A DNA stretch of 64,000 bases from Spironucleus salmonicida (taxonomy: Eukaryota; Fornicata; Diplomonadida; Hexamitidae). Positions 12,635 through 25,412 of this stretch are shown here, one piece after another. The notes below the pieces were generated by a model. The model was not told the DNA's origin. It saw nothing but the letters and a program-made list of their open reading frames with translations, and did not search any database. A program made the translations under genes and the position numbers. Every line of letters starts with the position of its first letter. The first letter of the stretch is position 1. Location: the NCBI GenBank assembly GCA_000497125.2, contig CM035321.1:194001-258000 (forward strand). Reading direction: 5' to 3'.

Positions 12635-13034
12635 TTATTTTAAATATTATAATATTATATAATATAGAGTTAATATAATTAACATATATGTAAGTAAAGT
12701 TTTATGTTAATGACATAAGCCTAAAATATAATTTAGATTTAGATTATCTTATGCTGCAATAAATATAAGTTATTTGCTTAATATGAAATATCTAAATGAA
12801 AAAAGTAACATAGCTTATTTTGTAGTTTAGCCTAATAAAACAATTTAAAATTAAAACAAACACATTAGAACCATGTTATACTTGATGAACTTCTACTTAT
12901 ATAAATATTTCCTCATTTATACTATATGTTTTAATTATTTTATACTATACCATAAAATAGTACCTAAAACAGTTGTATCTCCGTCATTATTGCCATTTTT
13001 TCCATTAATCACTTTTACAAATATACAAATAACC
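12635..13034. other. intergenic, AT-rich
   Basis: 400 bp between the start of flavodiiron copy 1 and the stop of copy 2, so it is the probable promoter region of copy 1. An open frame on the plus strand (12873-13151) runs antisense into the 3' end of copy 2 and encodes only hydrophobic low-complexity sequence; I treat it as a shadow. Nothing else is recognisable. Confidence 0.5.
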
Positions 13035-14321
13035 TCACTCACTCTCATGTTACATCACACTAGATTCACTAATTTCGCCATTTTCGTCCTCCTATTTCTC
13101 TTCTTATATCAAAATTTTAGATTTTATCGCTTCTGCAATTTCGCAACCTAAGGCAAAGAGACTCTCTCTGCTTTTGTCACCCAGCAAGTACTTAAATTCA
13201 ACCTTACCAATAACGTTGCAATTAGCGCTTTCCAGATACGTTTCCATCATATTAAGGCTCTTTTACGCCCATCCGAACGCACCAAAAACGCACCCTGGTT
13301 TGTTGCCAATCAGTTGCAGCCCCCTTAGGTAGCGCAAAGCAGCCTCAGTTTTAACGCTCAGCCTGCTGTTAATCGTCGGACTCCCAAAAGCGATACCGCC
13401 TGCATCGTACGCGTGATATGCAACTTTTGTCAAATCGACAACGCGCAAATCGCAGATTTGTGACCGAACTCCGCAAGAGTACGCGCCTTCTGAAAGCGTT
13501 TTTGCTGCATTTTCAGTGGCGCCGTAAACTGAGTCGAAAACAATCAAAAGTTTCTGTTTCAAGTTCAGTCGATGTGCGTAAAGCGAGTATTCACGAAGGG
13601 GATAACCTAAAAAATCACCCCGCCAGGAGCAACCATGCGCAGTCAAAATGTACTCAATTTTAAGAGTTGCTGCGGCCTTTAGCGCAGTTCGGATCGGGGC
13701 ACGAAATGGACCCAGAATGTTTGCTGTATACTCTTTGAGTAAGTACATTAAGTGCTCTATGTCCTGGACCTGGTCTGCCCAACGGTCTGTTGAGGCGATA
13801 TGCTGCCCAAATCCATCGTTTGAGAAAAGAATATTGTTGGTCGCATCTAGAGTGAACATTGAATCTGGCCAATGCAGGTTTGGAACTAGCAAGAATCCAA
13901 GTGTTCTAGAGCCTGTACTAATGGTTTTTGAATTATCCACTAACTACCAGCTACAGGATTTTAACGACGGGTAGAGTATACAGAGGTGTTCTTTACAAAC
14001 CTTATTTGTTATTATAGTGGCATTGGGAAATTTTGGCATCACTAGAGGAAGTGCACTGGTATGATCTCCTTCAGCATGATTCACAATAATCTATTTAATC
14101 TAATCGAGGGGAATTACCGCACTAACTCTTTCTAAAAACTCTTCCCAAAAAGGTTCTTTCACACAATCAATAAGCGTAGGAATAGTATCCTTAATTAAAT
14201 AAGCATTATATGACGACCCTTCATCAGTATGATATCCATGAAATATTCTAATTGTCCAATCAATTGCACCTACCCAAAATACATTTGGCAACATCTCTGT
14301 GCTAGTAACAAAGTTAGTCAT
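13035..14321 (-). CDS. flavodiiron protein, copy 2, mosaic in base composition
   Basis: 428 residues from ATG 14321 to TGA 13035, same length and domain order as copy 1. Diiron ligands are present (NHAEGDHT, the His of LHWPDSM, the Asp of LFSNDGFGQH, the His of LTAHGCSWRG) and the FMN loop reads FDSVYGATENAAK, so it should be an active O2/NO reductase. The C-terminal ~35 residues after the flavodoxin domain are acidic, unlike copy 1. About 13130-13980 is GC-rich (one sampled line 50%), while the N-terminal coding part and the extreme 3' end are AT-rich, without any break in the frame. It is divergent from the SPFH gene, sharing a 102-bp intergenic region. Confidence 0.96.
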
Positions 14322-14423
14322 TATATGATTATTGTTATTATGCTATATAATATATACAATAACTTTAATTTTATATTATCAATTTTATATTCTTTATACT
14401 ATTCTATATCTTTGTTAAAAATA

Positions 14424-15434
14424 ATGTTTGGTTTTGATTTTGATGTTTTAACAGTGGAAGATTAATTAAATATTACAGGAGGATCGTGTATTGGAGCTAT
14501 TATATCAATATTATATTGCATAATAATATTTAAATATACTACAATAGTTCATTAGTAAGAAGAAATTGTAATTGAACGATGTGGCTAGTATAAAAAAGTT
14601 CTTTAGCCTGGTTGCCATTGTCTTCTTCCATTTTTTGATGCTAAGGTAGAATTTATTGCTGTTGACTATCACTTCAACATCAGCAACCATCACGTGCAGC
14701 AGTCGGTGACCGAGCGCAAGGGCCAAGATAAGTTCATTATTGACAAGCGCCTCCAGGTTCTGGATATGCCATTGCAGCCAGTTATTACCCGTGATAACGT
14801 CCAGCTTGAGGTGCACCCTATGGCGCTATACAAAGTAACGGACTCCATGCTCGCGGTTTACGAGGTACAAAATCTGTACTCCTCGATCTAAATTTTAATA
14901 TCAACTACACTTTCAGACATAATTGGAAGAATTACATTGGATGACACCCTCTGCTCTAGACAGGAGGTAAGACGCTAGGTATTCAACCAGATCCATTCTA
15001 CCATCTAAAACTGGGGAGCCCTATTGATCGAAGTTGACATCCTCGAAATAGATCCCCCTGAAAACATTGTTACAGCGATGGAAGCTCAGTTACTGGCAGA
15101 GCGTGAGAGAAGAGCTAAATTAGTAGAAGCTGACGCTGACCGCTAAATAAAGAAAATCATGGCTGACTCGCTTAGCCAGGAAAAGATACAGCTAGTAACA
15201 GGTGAAAGTCAGAGCATGGTCATGATAGCAGAAGCGGAAGCAGAAGGGCAAAAGGCCATAGGTATGGCGCAGGCTGAAGTAATTGGCATGCTGAGCGGAA
15301 AGGTGAAAGGATTTGATGTTGGTGATTTCCAGCTAAAAAACTACTGGCTCGATGCTATCGAAGCAGTGGCGATCAATAGTAGGAACGTGCAGTTGGTGAA
15401 GGGCGTAAGTATTCTATAGAAGCTTTCTGAGTGA
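14424..15434 (+). CDS. SPFH-domain (stomatin-like) membrane protein, complete copy
   Basis: 336 residues from ATG 14424 to TGA 15432-15434. After ~20 residues a hydrophobic segment (about residues 18-36) forms the membrane hairpin or anchor. It is followed by a stomatin-type SPFH domain: VHQQEEIVIERCGQYKK, DKRLQVLDM, an NLYSSIQ-ISTTLSDIIG stretch and ALLIEVDILEID, then an Ala/Glu-rich coiled coil with AEAEAEGQKAIGMAQAE. Such proteins scaffold membrane microdomains or regulate channels and proteases. The Gln after YSSI is TAA and is the conserved Gln of the family, direct evidence for the code. Only the first 242 bases are unique and AT-rich. The rest lies in the inverted-repeat arm and is GC-richer. 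Convergent with the truncated LRR copy, 171 bp apart. Confidence 0.93.
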
Positions 15435-17660
15435 CAATTTCTGTTAGTACTTCCGTTGCTTCGATTATAATGCCTTTATAATATTATATTTATCGAAATG
15501 AATTTCCTGTTTCCACTTCTTCATAATGATTACTACTGTCCGTGTTTCTCAATCCTGATGACATATACAAAATTGTATGATTTTCAAATATTTATATTCT
15601 ATGTATCACTTCTTCAGCACTGGCTTTGGGGCTCCGATCCCAGTTATTCTGAGACCATTCACTCCCAATGGCATGGCACGTTGCTGCAGTACTGGCTTTG
15701 CACTGCTGATACGTTTTATTTATGGGTTTCCCATATCAATCGTGTTAATCTCAGACTGTCTTTCGCACTCCTCAGCCTCTCGGGCGGCGATTATTTTATC
15801 TCGGTCTCTCTGCTCTATTTTGGTATCGTCTATACATACCAGATCTATATTCGATTCCAATATATCGAATACGTAGCTCTTTGATAGCTTAGAATATTTG
15901 AGGCAGAACGGGTTGTTTGCACAGCGGATCACCTACAGGTTTCCAGCCTTGGATACAAAGTTCTCAATCTAAGAAATGTTAGATATTTTGCATGATTCAC
16001 AATTTAAGCTACGAAGGGTGGAACGAACTGCTAGCGCAATCTCCAGATCTCTGGCGGCGTACGATATATCCAGCGCCACAAGGCATGGGAGTTTGGATAG
16101 GGTATCTTTCGATACATTCAGGAATTGGTTCTGGGAGAGGTCGAGTAATACTATCGAAGGAATAAATCCGAATTATGCAGGTACTAGAGACTTCAGCATA
16201 GACCTTTGGAGGTGAAGGTGCTTGATCGGTGCATGGAAGTCGTTGTTTCGGATGACCTTAACTGGATTTCCATTCAATATTAATGTTTCTAGAGCTGTAT
16301 GGTTTAATTATATGTTAAACGGATCAATGATGTCGTTTTCTGAGAGATCCACATACTTCACTTTCGGAAAATCCCTAAGATCGCTGAGAGAAGATAGCTA
16401 GTTGCCAGTGAGAATTAAAGTATGGACCTCCGATACTATGTGTTATATACCCGGGTCTACGCCTATGCTTGTCAATCCCAACCCAGATAAATCCAGAACA
16501 TAGTTCTAGATACTCCGTATTCTCAGGATTTGGGGGTTAATCCGACTAGTTAACTCTTAAATTTTTAGCTATCGCATCGGTTCTGTAATGATCATGTCGT
16601 TGATGAGGCCTAAGTCTGGAAGAAAATATAAGAAATCCTCAACCTTTTCGTTGTCTATTAGTAAGTGTGTTATCTTATTGAAATTCAGTAGTGACTCAGA
16701 ATTAAAACTAGCCTGCATAAGATTGACTATTTATATATGCGGTGGTAGATTAGTAATCGCACCAGAGTGAAGTTCCTTCAGATTATGCATGGTATTAGGA
16801 TTCAGTGCACATTCACAGTTCTGTATATCCAACGCAATCATTTTCTAGAGATTGATATTTTTAAGCTATCCTTGCGTTACATCTGAAAAAGGGATGCGGA
16901 GCTAAGTTATGCCGGTAAACTTGGCCAGGAACTACACCTAAAACTTATATACTTCTGGCGCGTGTATTCCAAATAGGTTTTCCTAGTTAAGAATTTATAA
17001 TGGTGGAGTAAGGACCCCCTGGTATTCCAAATTGACAGCATCGGCATGTTGGTCCAGAAACGGCTACAGAAAAGCATTAGATTGATGCAATTAGTCATGG
17101 CAACAATTGTATTACATCACACCAATAGATGTAATTCCTCTGTTTTCTATGAGACTTGTAATGGTACTAACATGGATACCATTTATCATCTTAATGTTCT
17201 TGAAATATCTTAGAATTTAGGTAAACACGTTATACTCCTGGTTTGGAAACAGGTTGCCATTATAATTTAAAACTTCCAAGCTATTTTTAGTCTGTTGAGA
17301 AATCCCTGAAAATATAGCCATAAACGAAAACTGGTTGAAAGATAAATCCAATACTCGCAGAGTAGGGCAATTTACTTTTATCTTCACAAGTTTATTCTTA
17401 GATAAATTAAGCTCCAGTAAAGCACTAGATTCAAACGAAAATGTTTGCATATCATTATATGATAGGTCGATGCAGTGTATTTCATGCAACTAGCTAAGTA
17501 TTTCCCCAATATTGTCTGGATAAGTAGGACACATATTGTGAAGATCTAAAGCGTGCTATACTGAGTATACAAGTCTATCGGCCACAGATTCTTCGAAATT
17601 TGTCGTGGAAAGAACTGGAGATCGTACATAGGTCTCCATACCGCCTTGCTCGCCAAATTG
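14666..17660 (+). repeat. inverted-repeat arm A (2,995 bp)
   Basis: Reverse complement of 26691-29685; coordinates of paired bases sum to 44351. Over the stretches compared by eye I saw one mismatch: C at 17015 against T at 27336 (a G/T difference when read on the same strand), synonymous for Gly in the LRR frame. Both ends fall inside coding sequence: the left end inside the SPFH gene, the right end inside the LRR gene. No terminal inverted repeats, transposase or target-site duplication are seen at the ends, so it looks like a segmental duplication rather than a mobile element. Confidence 0.96.
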
Positions 17661-17771
17661 ATGCAATATAAATTTATAGATCTTTATTTGGTCTGTTAAA
17701 CAAATATAATAATAGTTTATAACCAATTTATATAAAAATAAAATCTCAATCTTTGGATTAAGCATCTTCAT
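15606..17771 (-). pseudogene. LRR protein, 5'-truncated duplicate with new short N-terminus
   Basis: Within the arm (15606-17660) this is essentially identical to the last 685 codons of the intact LRR gene at 25413-28745, but the ~425 N-terminal codons are missing. The frame happens to stay open into unique DNA for 37 more codons to an ATG at 17771. That extension overlaps the last 26 bases of the S41-type peptidase gene on the same strand, so this start is probably accidental. The body keeps leucine-rich repeats of the LxxLxLSxN type and a charged C-terminus. It may be an untranscribed fragment or a shortened new gene of 721 residues. Confidence 0.85.
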
Positions 17772-19986
17772 TATCGAGCTTGTTACTATCTAGTAGTGCT
17801 ATTTCGTCTTCTGGAATACTAACTTTATTATTCTTAAATAATCTTGGACCCAGGAGGAATATTGCTAATAAAACAATTACTGCGATGACAACACAAGACA
17901 ATAGAATTATACCAATTATCATGCCTATACCAGTATCAATTTCCTCTTACAGTTATCTAGACAATCTAGGATCAACTCTTTCCTAACAAATAAAACTAAC
18001 ACCAGATTTAACTCTATACCATCCTAATTCGCAACCATATGGAACACAGTTATTATCCACAAATCTAGAAGTAATATGGGTATCAACATCAGTATCACAA
18101 ATATAACCAAATGTATTTATTTCTGCACTGATATCAATAGCTTTTTACACAAATATTGCTAATCCATCAGGACCTTACCAATTTCCATATATAGGATGTA
18201 TATCATACAATACTTTATCCACTTGAATAGAACGATATTCAAGTGGAATACCAGATTCTTCTAACGAATCAAAGCTAAATATACTTTAATGAGCAAAACG
18301 CTAAAATCCATCATGTGGAATATATAAAGATTTTAAAAAATTAAAATCATCTTCTGAAATACTAGGTGACTTGAGGTTTTTAATACTATCTTCAAAGGTA
18401 TTAGAATCCATAACAACTCCACCCGCAAATGAAGATACATCAAATCGATCTGAAGAACGTTTATATCCACCAACACCAACAGACTTAACATTTTTAAGTT
18501 AAACTAAATGTTTAGCAAAACATGAACATGTAGAGCCACAAAGCGCATCAGTAATAAGAATAATATTCTCAGGCGAATAGTTAATACCTTTAAATGCATA
18601 AATTTTATCTAAAATATCTTTGAAAGAAGGTTCTGCATCATCATCAGAAGCATAATTAATCGTGAAGTTATTTTTGGTTGGTGTTTCATACCATGTTAAA
18701 TTTTTAACATATTCTGGTTAAAATTAAAAATATGTATAAACTTCTCCAGTAATCCAATCAACACGATTGCTATCTTCAAATTCTGTTTCAGCTTACATAA
18801 GCAATTACTAAATTCTTGATTTTCTAATAGAATATCTTCCATAAATGGGATATTACTCAGGGAACATCATAAATGCAGTAAGATGTCCTAAACTAACCCA
18901 ACCACCACCATTACCTACTAATGATAGTATTAATTTTCCTTATTAAGTCTATTTAATAGTCTGCATTACATTAAATAAATCTTTTAGTGCTTAAACATTG
19001 TCAGGAGGACTAAAAGATTCAATAGATAATACTAAATCAGATTGGTAAGAATATAAAGTGAAAAACTCTGGAGACTACTAAATGATTGAAAATTAATCAT
19101 TTTATGACTAAGGGTGAGGTTATTTATAATCTAATTTCTTTAAAATATGCTCATACGTTTTATCGGAAATAATATGATTTGATGATAATTTTTTAACCAG
19201 TGACATTTCATATAAATTTTGAGCATCATTACTATCATTGATGACTTTATCTGTTGTTATAACATAGTAAATACTATAACTTGTACCATCTAATAGTTAA
19301 ACTGTCATCTTTTCATCAACAGTTTCAGGTAAGTTATAAACTTTTAAGTTTTGATAATACATATCATTCCCTATGAAAGAATTAAAGCAGCCATGATCGC
19401 TTTTACTAGAATAACAATATTTTCTTGCTTATTACATTAGATATTCTTCAACTTCTATTCCATTAATTTTGAATATTCTTTTACCCAACATTTACTCAAA
19501 ATTTTAGGTAAAGTCTAATTTTTTGTAACCATCATGAATACTCTAATCTTTAAATGGGAGTTTCTCAGTATACCAATAGCCATCATCTTTTTAGGTAATA
19601 ACCAAAGGAAGGCGTTTCTTGAAATTAGAAAAGAAAGAACTTTTTACATATAAGGTATGAGGATCTTTTAATTATAAAAATAAGGCACTTAATGCGGCAA
19701 AATAATCATAAGCAGAAGCATTTTAAGCCGCTTGATATTTGCTGCGAATAATAGCTAGTTTAGCATCAATATCTACTGCTAAATGTTAATATTCATATGG
19801 AGGATTTTTAGCAATATCTTAAAAACCGTGTAATTAGATCAATTCTTCCACTGTTTTTTAATTTTGTTCAAATATATCTTTGGTAAGTAAAGGATATTTT
19901 ATACATTCAGCAGCAGATTTAATAGGATATACCGCATTTATATCAGGCATACGACAAAGATCAATAGCGTATACTAAAATGATCAT
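17746..19986 (-). CDS. S41-family peptidase-like type I membrane protein
   Basis: 746 residues from ATG 19986 to TGA 17746. A short hydrophobic N-terminus suggests a signal peptide. Two motifs fit the C-terminal-processing peptidase (S41) fold: LSLVGNGGGWVSLG, like the NxGG strand, and IILITDALCGSTCS, where the Ser of STC matches the catalytic Ser of eukaryotic S41 proteins. A lumenal or extracellular domain with several Cys follows. A single membrane segment (IGMIILSCVV-type, about residues 690-715) precedes a 30-residue cytosolic tail with EDEIALL, a dileucine-type endosomal sorting motif. It probably acts in the secretory or endolysosomal pathway; substrate unknown. Its 3' end abuts inverted-repeat arm A, which begins 86 bp further on. 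Confidence 0.82.
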
Positions 19987-20093
19987 TTTAAAAATAAATC
20001 ACTTAATCTGATTAATATTTATGGAATATATTAATATTACTTGTTTTAGTGATTTATTTTATGAATATGTTCTATAATACATTACAATGATTT

Positions 20094-20840
20094 TCATTCT
20101 ACGTTCATTAGTAAACTGCCATTTTAACATAAAAATGTTATATTATTTAAATCAGTTAGTGCTTAAAAGCAATCCATCATATTGGAAAGATTAGGCTTGA
20201 AATTATTTTTTAACCTAAGGGAGAAATGACCTATAATAATATTTTAAACATTAAGCCTGTCAACTAATTATCTTACAATTGTGTCATTTGAATGTTTAAA
20301 TTATTTTGCTTTTTCCAAATTAGTAAAAGTGCATTCACATATTAAATAATCTATAGGTACTGATTCAAGTATTTCCAAATTTGAATAATCTCCATCTGAT
20401 AGTATATAAATTAACTTATTTTTAGACGTTTCAATCCTAATACCATAACATTCAACCACATGAAATAGTTCTATAGTACTTATTTTGTAGTCTATATTCT
20501 ATAATATTGTATCAATCTGAATAATATTAATATTTACCTCTAAGTTCATTAATGAAAAAAAATTTGTAATAAATTATTAACTACCAGAAGGGGCATAGAT
20601 GATAGGAATTTGAAAATTATTATTAATATGATTAAGTATAATTTATGGTAACCCTGATATATGATCCATATGAATATGAGAGATGAAAATTGTATCTATT
20701 GATATATTGTTTAAACTGATAGCGGCACCCTCAGATGCATCAAATAGTAAGTTACTATTATTAAATTCTAAAAAATAAGATTATGTGTTTTAATCAGCTG
20801 ATACAAATCCTCCAGCTATACCTAAACATGTAAACCTCAT
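20094..20840 (-). CDS. ribonuclease Z-like metallo-beta-lactamase protein (short form)
   Basis: 248 residues from ATG 20840 to TGA 20094. Motif II of the MBL fold, SHIHMDHISG, sits near residue 57. IYLSDGDYS supplies the later metal-ligand Asp, and IIIGHFSLR near the C-terminus is the GHFSxR motif typical of tRNase Z. The length suits the short (ELAC1-like) form that removes 3' trailers from pre-tRNA. The N-terminus MRFTCLGIAGGFVS matches the first beta strand and glycine turn of the family. Some RNase Z-like proteins of this size are phosphodiesterases, so the substrate is inferred. Intergenic gaps are ~107 and ~116 bp on either side. Confidence 0.9.
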
Positions 20841-20956
20841 TTTAAGCAAAATTTATTATAGTATAAATATACCTCTTTATTATTTCATTGTTTGAAAAAA
20901 TAAAATTAACTGTATGCTAAAATATCATTTTAAAATTATAAAGTAGATTTCTAAAC

Positions 20957-22516
20957 TCAGAATATAAATCTTAGTACACTTAATATTGATACTAATTCAT
21001 TGTCTCTATAAGAATCTAGTATATATTTATTAAAAATATTATTATGATCTAGATTTAAAGTTAAAAATCTATTTTATAAAAGAAATTAGATTTGATTCCT
21101 TTTTTCATCTTAGTTATTATTATAAAAGCAAAAATCATCTTAATATGCTTCCGAAACGGTAATTGGAAATGTATGTTCAATGCAATCAATACCAATACAT
21201 TAATAAAATTTAATGTATTTTATAGATGGAAATATTAAACCAATTGATGTTACTTTATTAATAAATATAACTTTATTAAAAATACATCCATTCAAACAAT
21301 CTTTCTCCATAAAATTATAATTCTTATATAATTCTCCATTCAACTATTAATATTCATTTACTTAAATAAGGCCTCCTTAAACTGTGCATTAACATAATAT
21401 TAGTTTATCTATATCACCTTAAAGCTTAATACTTTAAGATTAATAAATTTTTAATTAATAACAGTTAATTACTTATATTTATACATCGGTTGATTCACTT
21501 ATTTCTATATATTAACAATCATTAAATGTTGCACTGATTAATTAATTAGAATTTAACTTTACTTCTACTACATTACTAAATGATACTTTACGTAATAAAT
21601 TGTTCTATAAATTTAATTACTCTAAGTACGTGAAAGTTTAATTTGGTAAAAACTCTAAAAGACGACTATTTTCTAAATTTAGTGTCTATAATTTTTCTAA
21701 AATTGGAAAATTATTGATATCTAAGTTTTACTCTGATTCGATAATTTCGTCATTTCTAGTCCATGGTATTGAAACCATATAACGATACGGATGCTCATAT
21801 TCTAAAACTGAATTATTAGTTCCATTCCCACTGAGCGAAAAATATCTTAAATTCTACATATTTTTCATGAAACTAAAAGAAAAAATATAATTTTAACTTA
21901 GATCTAAATACTCTAAATCTAACTACTATAAGAATTAACATTATGTCAGATTACAATTAATGAGTTTTACTATTTTCAGATTTTTATTAATAATGTCAAA
22001 CTGATGTGATGCAATTGGACAATTTATTATAATAACTTTCTGTAGTAAGGGATAAGTTGGGAATGTATCAAAGTTAGAGTCAATAGCATAAAAGCTAATC
22101 AAATTTGGAAATTATAAATTTTGCAACTCTGAAGTACTACAATCGGATATACTTAAATATAGTATAGAATTTGTATATATTGGCTATAATAAAGTCACAT
22201 TTTTCAAAGTAAGCTAGCTGTTTAATATTTTTTCTAAAAATAAAGAATTCTAAAGGATAATATTATTTAATACAATCGGACGATTGAATTTTATCAAATA
22301 ATCTTCTATATATTCATAGCCCTCATTTTAAAATAGAAAGTTATAGATTAAATCATAATCTACAAAATTAAGTTATTCATTAAATAAAAAAACTGGTATG
22401 TTTTTCTTAAATAATTTGACAATATTAGCTATTAAAACATTATTAGCTAAATATCCATTGGCATCCTTTAAATTTTACACCTAAATAATTTAGGTTATTT
22501 CAATATAATTTTACAT
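20957..22516 (-). CDS. leucine-rich repeat protein, 519 aa
   Basis: ATG 22516 to TGA 20957. Residues ~80-330 contain irregular leucine-rich repeats with strands such as LEYLDLSQN, NLRYFSLSGNG and LQTLNLENS. The rest is Asn/Ile/Tyr-rich without clear domains. No signal peptide or membrane segment is visible, so a cytosolic protein-binding role is likely. It sits between the RNase Z gene and the LRR/coiled-coil gene on the same strand, part of a run of LRR genes from 20.9 to 28.7 kb. The start is the first ATG after the 42-bp gap to the upstream gene. Confidence 0.85.
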
Positions 22517-22558
22517 TTCAATAATATTATATATAATATAAATAATTGATAAATACTC

Positions 22559-25240
22559 TCATAAAATTCTCTATAGTTTTTTACCCTTTTTACTTTTACC
22601 TTTCTTTCCCTTGCCTTGTTTAGGAACTGTAAAGTCAAACATTTATACATTATATTCTGTTATCTTATTAATTGAAGTAGCTCCATTAGCTACTTTCTCC
22701 ATTCGCTTTATACTTGGGGCTAGTTAATCAAAATCAAATTATATAGACATTTTTATAGGAACTTATCCCATTAGAGCTTTATTAATTGAATCTTTATATT
22801 TAATTTTTAATGTTTCTATTAACTTATTAGCTAGTATCTATTAGTTTTTAATGAAATCAATTTTAGAATCTTCCTATTCAATAGCCGTTTTAAGATTGTC
22901 CAGTTCTAGTTAATGTAACTAAATTTGTTCCAAATTTTTATTATTTTATTCTACAAGTGCTTTTTCTGTTTCATCAAATTTAGTTTAAGTTTATAAAATA
23001 GACTATTTGTTATCCTCTTATTATTAAGTGTATTTCTATTCTAACGATACACATTTTAAATCTGCTTCCTTTATTAAATCATTGACTTATTCTGTCTACT
23101 AAATTTATTAATTACTTTTAAGCTATAAACTCTGATTTTATCTATAATTTTAATCATTACAATCATCTTTTTATGTCAAAATAGATGCAATATGATTTTA
23201 TACAATTGAGATCGACTTCATTAGAAAGTCTAACTCCTCTCTACATATTGGCAAACGTTCAGACTAACTTTTCATGTCTATAATACGTTACTTAAGTCTT
23301 TTTGGTGCATTCATAGTAATTTTAGATTTATTTTCAGATAATTTTTACTATAATAATTATATTGAAAAATGTGCAACCTAATTGCCTCTTAAATTAGTTT
23401 AAAGCATTCCATAGCTTTTAATGAGAAATGTACATCCTTTTTAACCTCCAACTTCACCCACAAAATTTTCTTCAAAGTTTAGTGAAATCATATTAGAGCA
23501 AACTGAAATAGAAAATGCTAATGCCACAAAACCAGCATCAGAAATTGAACACTTTGAAAAATCTAAATGTGTAATAATTGAGTTAACTTCATCCATTTTA
23601 TCAAGTTTAGGTATGAAATTTGGTTATGTTTAAAATTTTCGTAGACATATCTAATTAAAAATTAACGTTTCAGCAATTAATATTGCACCATTGTTTTGCA
23701 ATTTATTTCCACTCAAGTTTAAATAATGAATTTAACAACACGATTTTAATAACTATGAGACATATGATATTCCATTAACGGATATATTATTGTATCCTAA
23801 AGAAAGATGAGTAATACCAGAATAAATAAGACCTGATGCTGAGGACTATGATATAAAATTATCATCATGTGACTCTGTTAATGTTGAACCTAAAAATTCA
23901 GCCATTACCGTATTCGTAGGAAATGTCTATGTTTACTGAGGATCCGAAATTATTGCTGTTTCAAGATCGACTTAGGGTGTTTCATCTCCAAATGAAGTCT
24001 CAGCATCATCTTCTTAGACATTTTCTTACAAAAATTATTAAAAATTAAGCGTATCTTCTAGTTTATTAGTTTATTAAGAATGGCTAAAATTTCTTTTTGG
24101 TATTTTTTTTAGAATTGTGGATGATAATACACGCCCTTTATGATTGATGACAAATATTTTCTTATCACCCTATTCTTCTTATTATTTATTAACAATTTTT
24201 TCAAAAAAATCTGTCATTAAATCACAAAGTGATTCTGTAGCATTGACAGAATTATTAAGATCAAATTATGACTTTAACTAATCCCTATTATTTATTATAG
24301 GATGAGAGAGAGTTGCAGCTATTATAGCAACTCCATCATCATCTAGTGCACAATTATTTAAGCTTAATTTTTTTAAACTTTAATTTTATGATAATCCATA
24401 AGATAATGCTTTAGCACCTTCAACACCTAAAGGATTATCATCTAATGATAATTCGACCAAACCACATTATAAGTTTGATAAAATGTTACTTAATATTGGA
24501 ATAGAAAGAAACGTGATTCCATTACCATTTAAGGTCAATTTTTAAAGACCAATATTTTATGTTAACCCTCGAAAAATTGAAGTTGCACCTGTATTTTATA
24601 GGAGATTATACGAGATATCTAATGCAGTTAGTGTTTAATTTTGAGATAGCATAATTCCAAGTTGAGACGGACCTTCGTTAGATACACCTATACCGGCTAA
24701 GTTGTGAGACAATCCTAAATATTTTAAAGTTTAATTATGAGCTAAATTTTTGGCTATAAAAGAAATAGACTCAGATGTGAGCTAATTTATTAAAGCTGTA
24801 TTAATATTCTTTCTAACTTTTTAGAAAATATACCCAGAAGGATACCCTAATTCAACCGCTTCTAATCCTGACCCTTCTTTTAATATTTCTCCAAGTGCCA
24901 TAGCACCTTCATTAGTAATACCACAACATCCAACATTAATACGTTTCATTGTATAATGTCGCTCGGCATACTTTAATAATGCCATAAACCCTACATCTTT
25001 AATAGCATTTTCAAATAAATCCAATGTAGCTAGTTCTACTCCTTCCAATCTTTTTGATAACTATAATGTTGAGGTTGGTCCTAATCTTGCTCTTCGCAAC
25101 TATAGCTAATCTGTTGGAGATTTACGAGATATTTCTAATAAATATTCAACACCTTCTCTTGTAGGTTGTTCATCTGCATCTTTAGCGATAGCTAAATAAA
25201 TATCTTTAATGAAATCTGTTTATAGCCAGGGTTGAGTCAT
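22559..25240 (-). CDS. LRR (ribonuclease-inhibitor type) protein with C-terminal coiled coil
   Basis: 893 residues from ATG 25240 to TGA 22559. Residues ~1-560 show RI-type repeats with the signature LxxLxLSxNxLGxxG, for example TLKYLGLSHNLAGIG, GLVELSLDDNPLGVEG and LKKLSLNNCALDDDG. These build a curved scaffold typical of RanGAP-, NLR- or flagellar LRR proteins. An acidic insert near residue 400 separates two LRR blocks. From ~620 to 830 there is a Gln/Lys/Glu-rich coiled coil, then a basic Lys/Gly tail (KGKKGKSKKGKK). No NACHT or kinase domain is seen. Divergent from the next LRR gene with 172 bp between starts, so the two could share a promoter. Confidence 0.9.
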
Positions 25241-25412
25241 TTAAAGAAAAAATAATGCATCGTTTTTGATATATTATTATAGAATTGAAAATTTAATTAT
25301 ATTTTAACAAAAATAACCGCACTATAAATAATATTATTTTAAATACATATTATTAATATAGTTTATTATTATAAATAGTACTATTTATTATATAACAATA
25401 ATAAATTAAAAA

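Noticed and set aside
12873-13151. Plus-strand open frame of 92 codons
   Set aside because: Half of it is antisense to the 3' end of flavodiiron copy 2 and the product is hydrophobic low-complexity sequence.
13418-13974. Plus-strand frames over flavodiiron copy 2
   Set aside because: Antisense shadows of a conserved gene, created by the GC-rich composition of this block.
15498-15884. Plus-strand frames of 128 and 99 codons in arm A, mirrored in arm B at 28467-28853
   Set aside because: They lie antisense to the 3' end of the LRR frame and the short gap beyond it; duplicated because the arm is duplicated, with no domain or start context.
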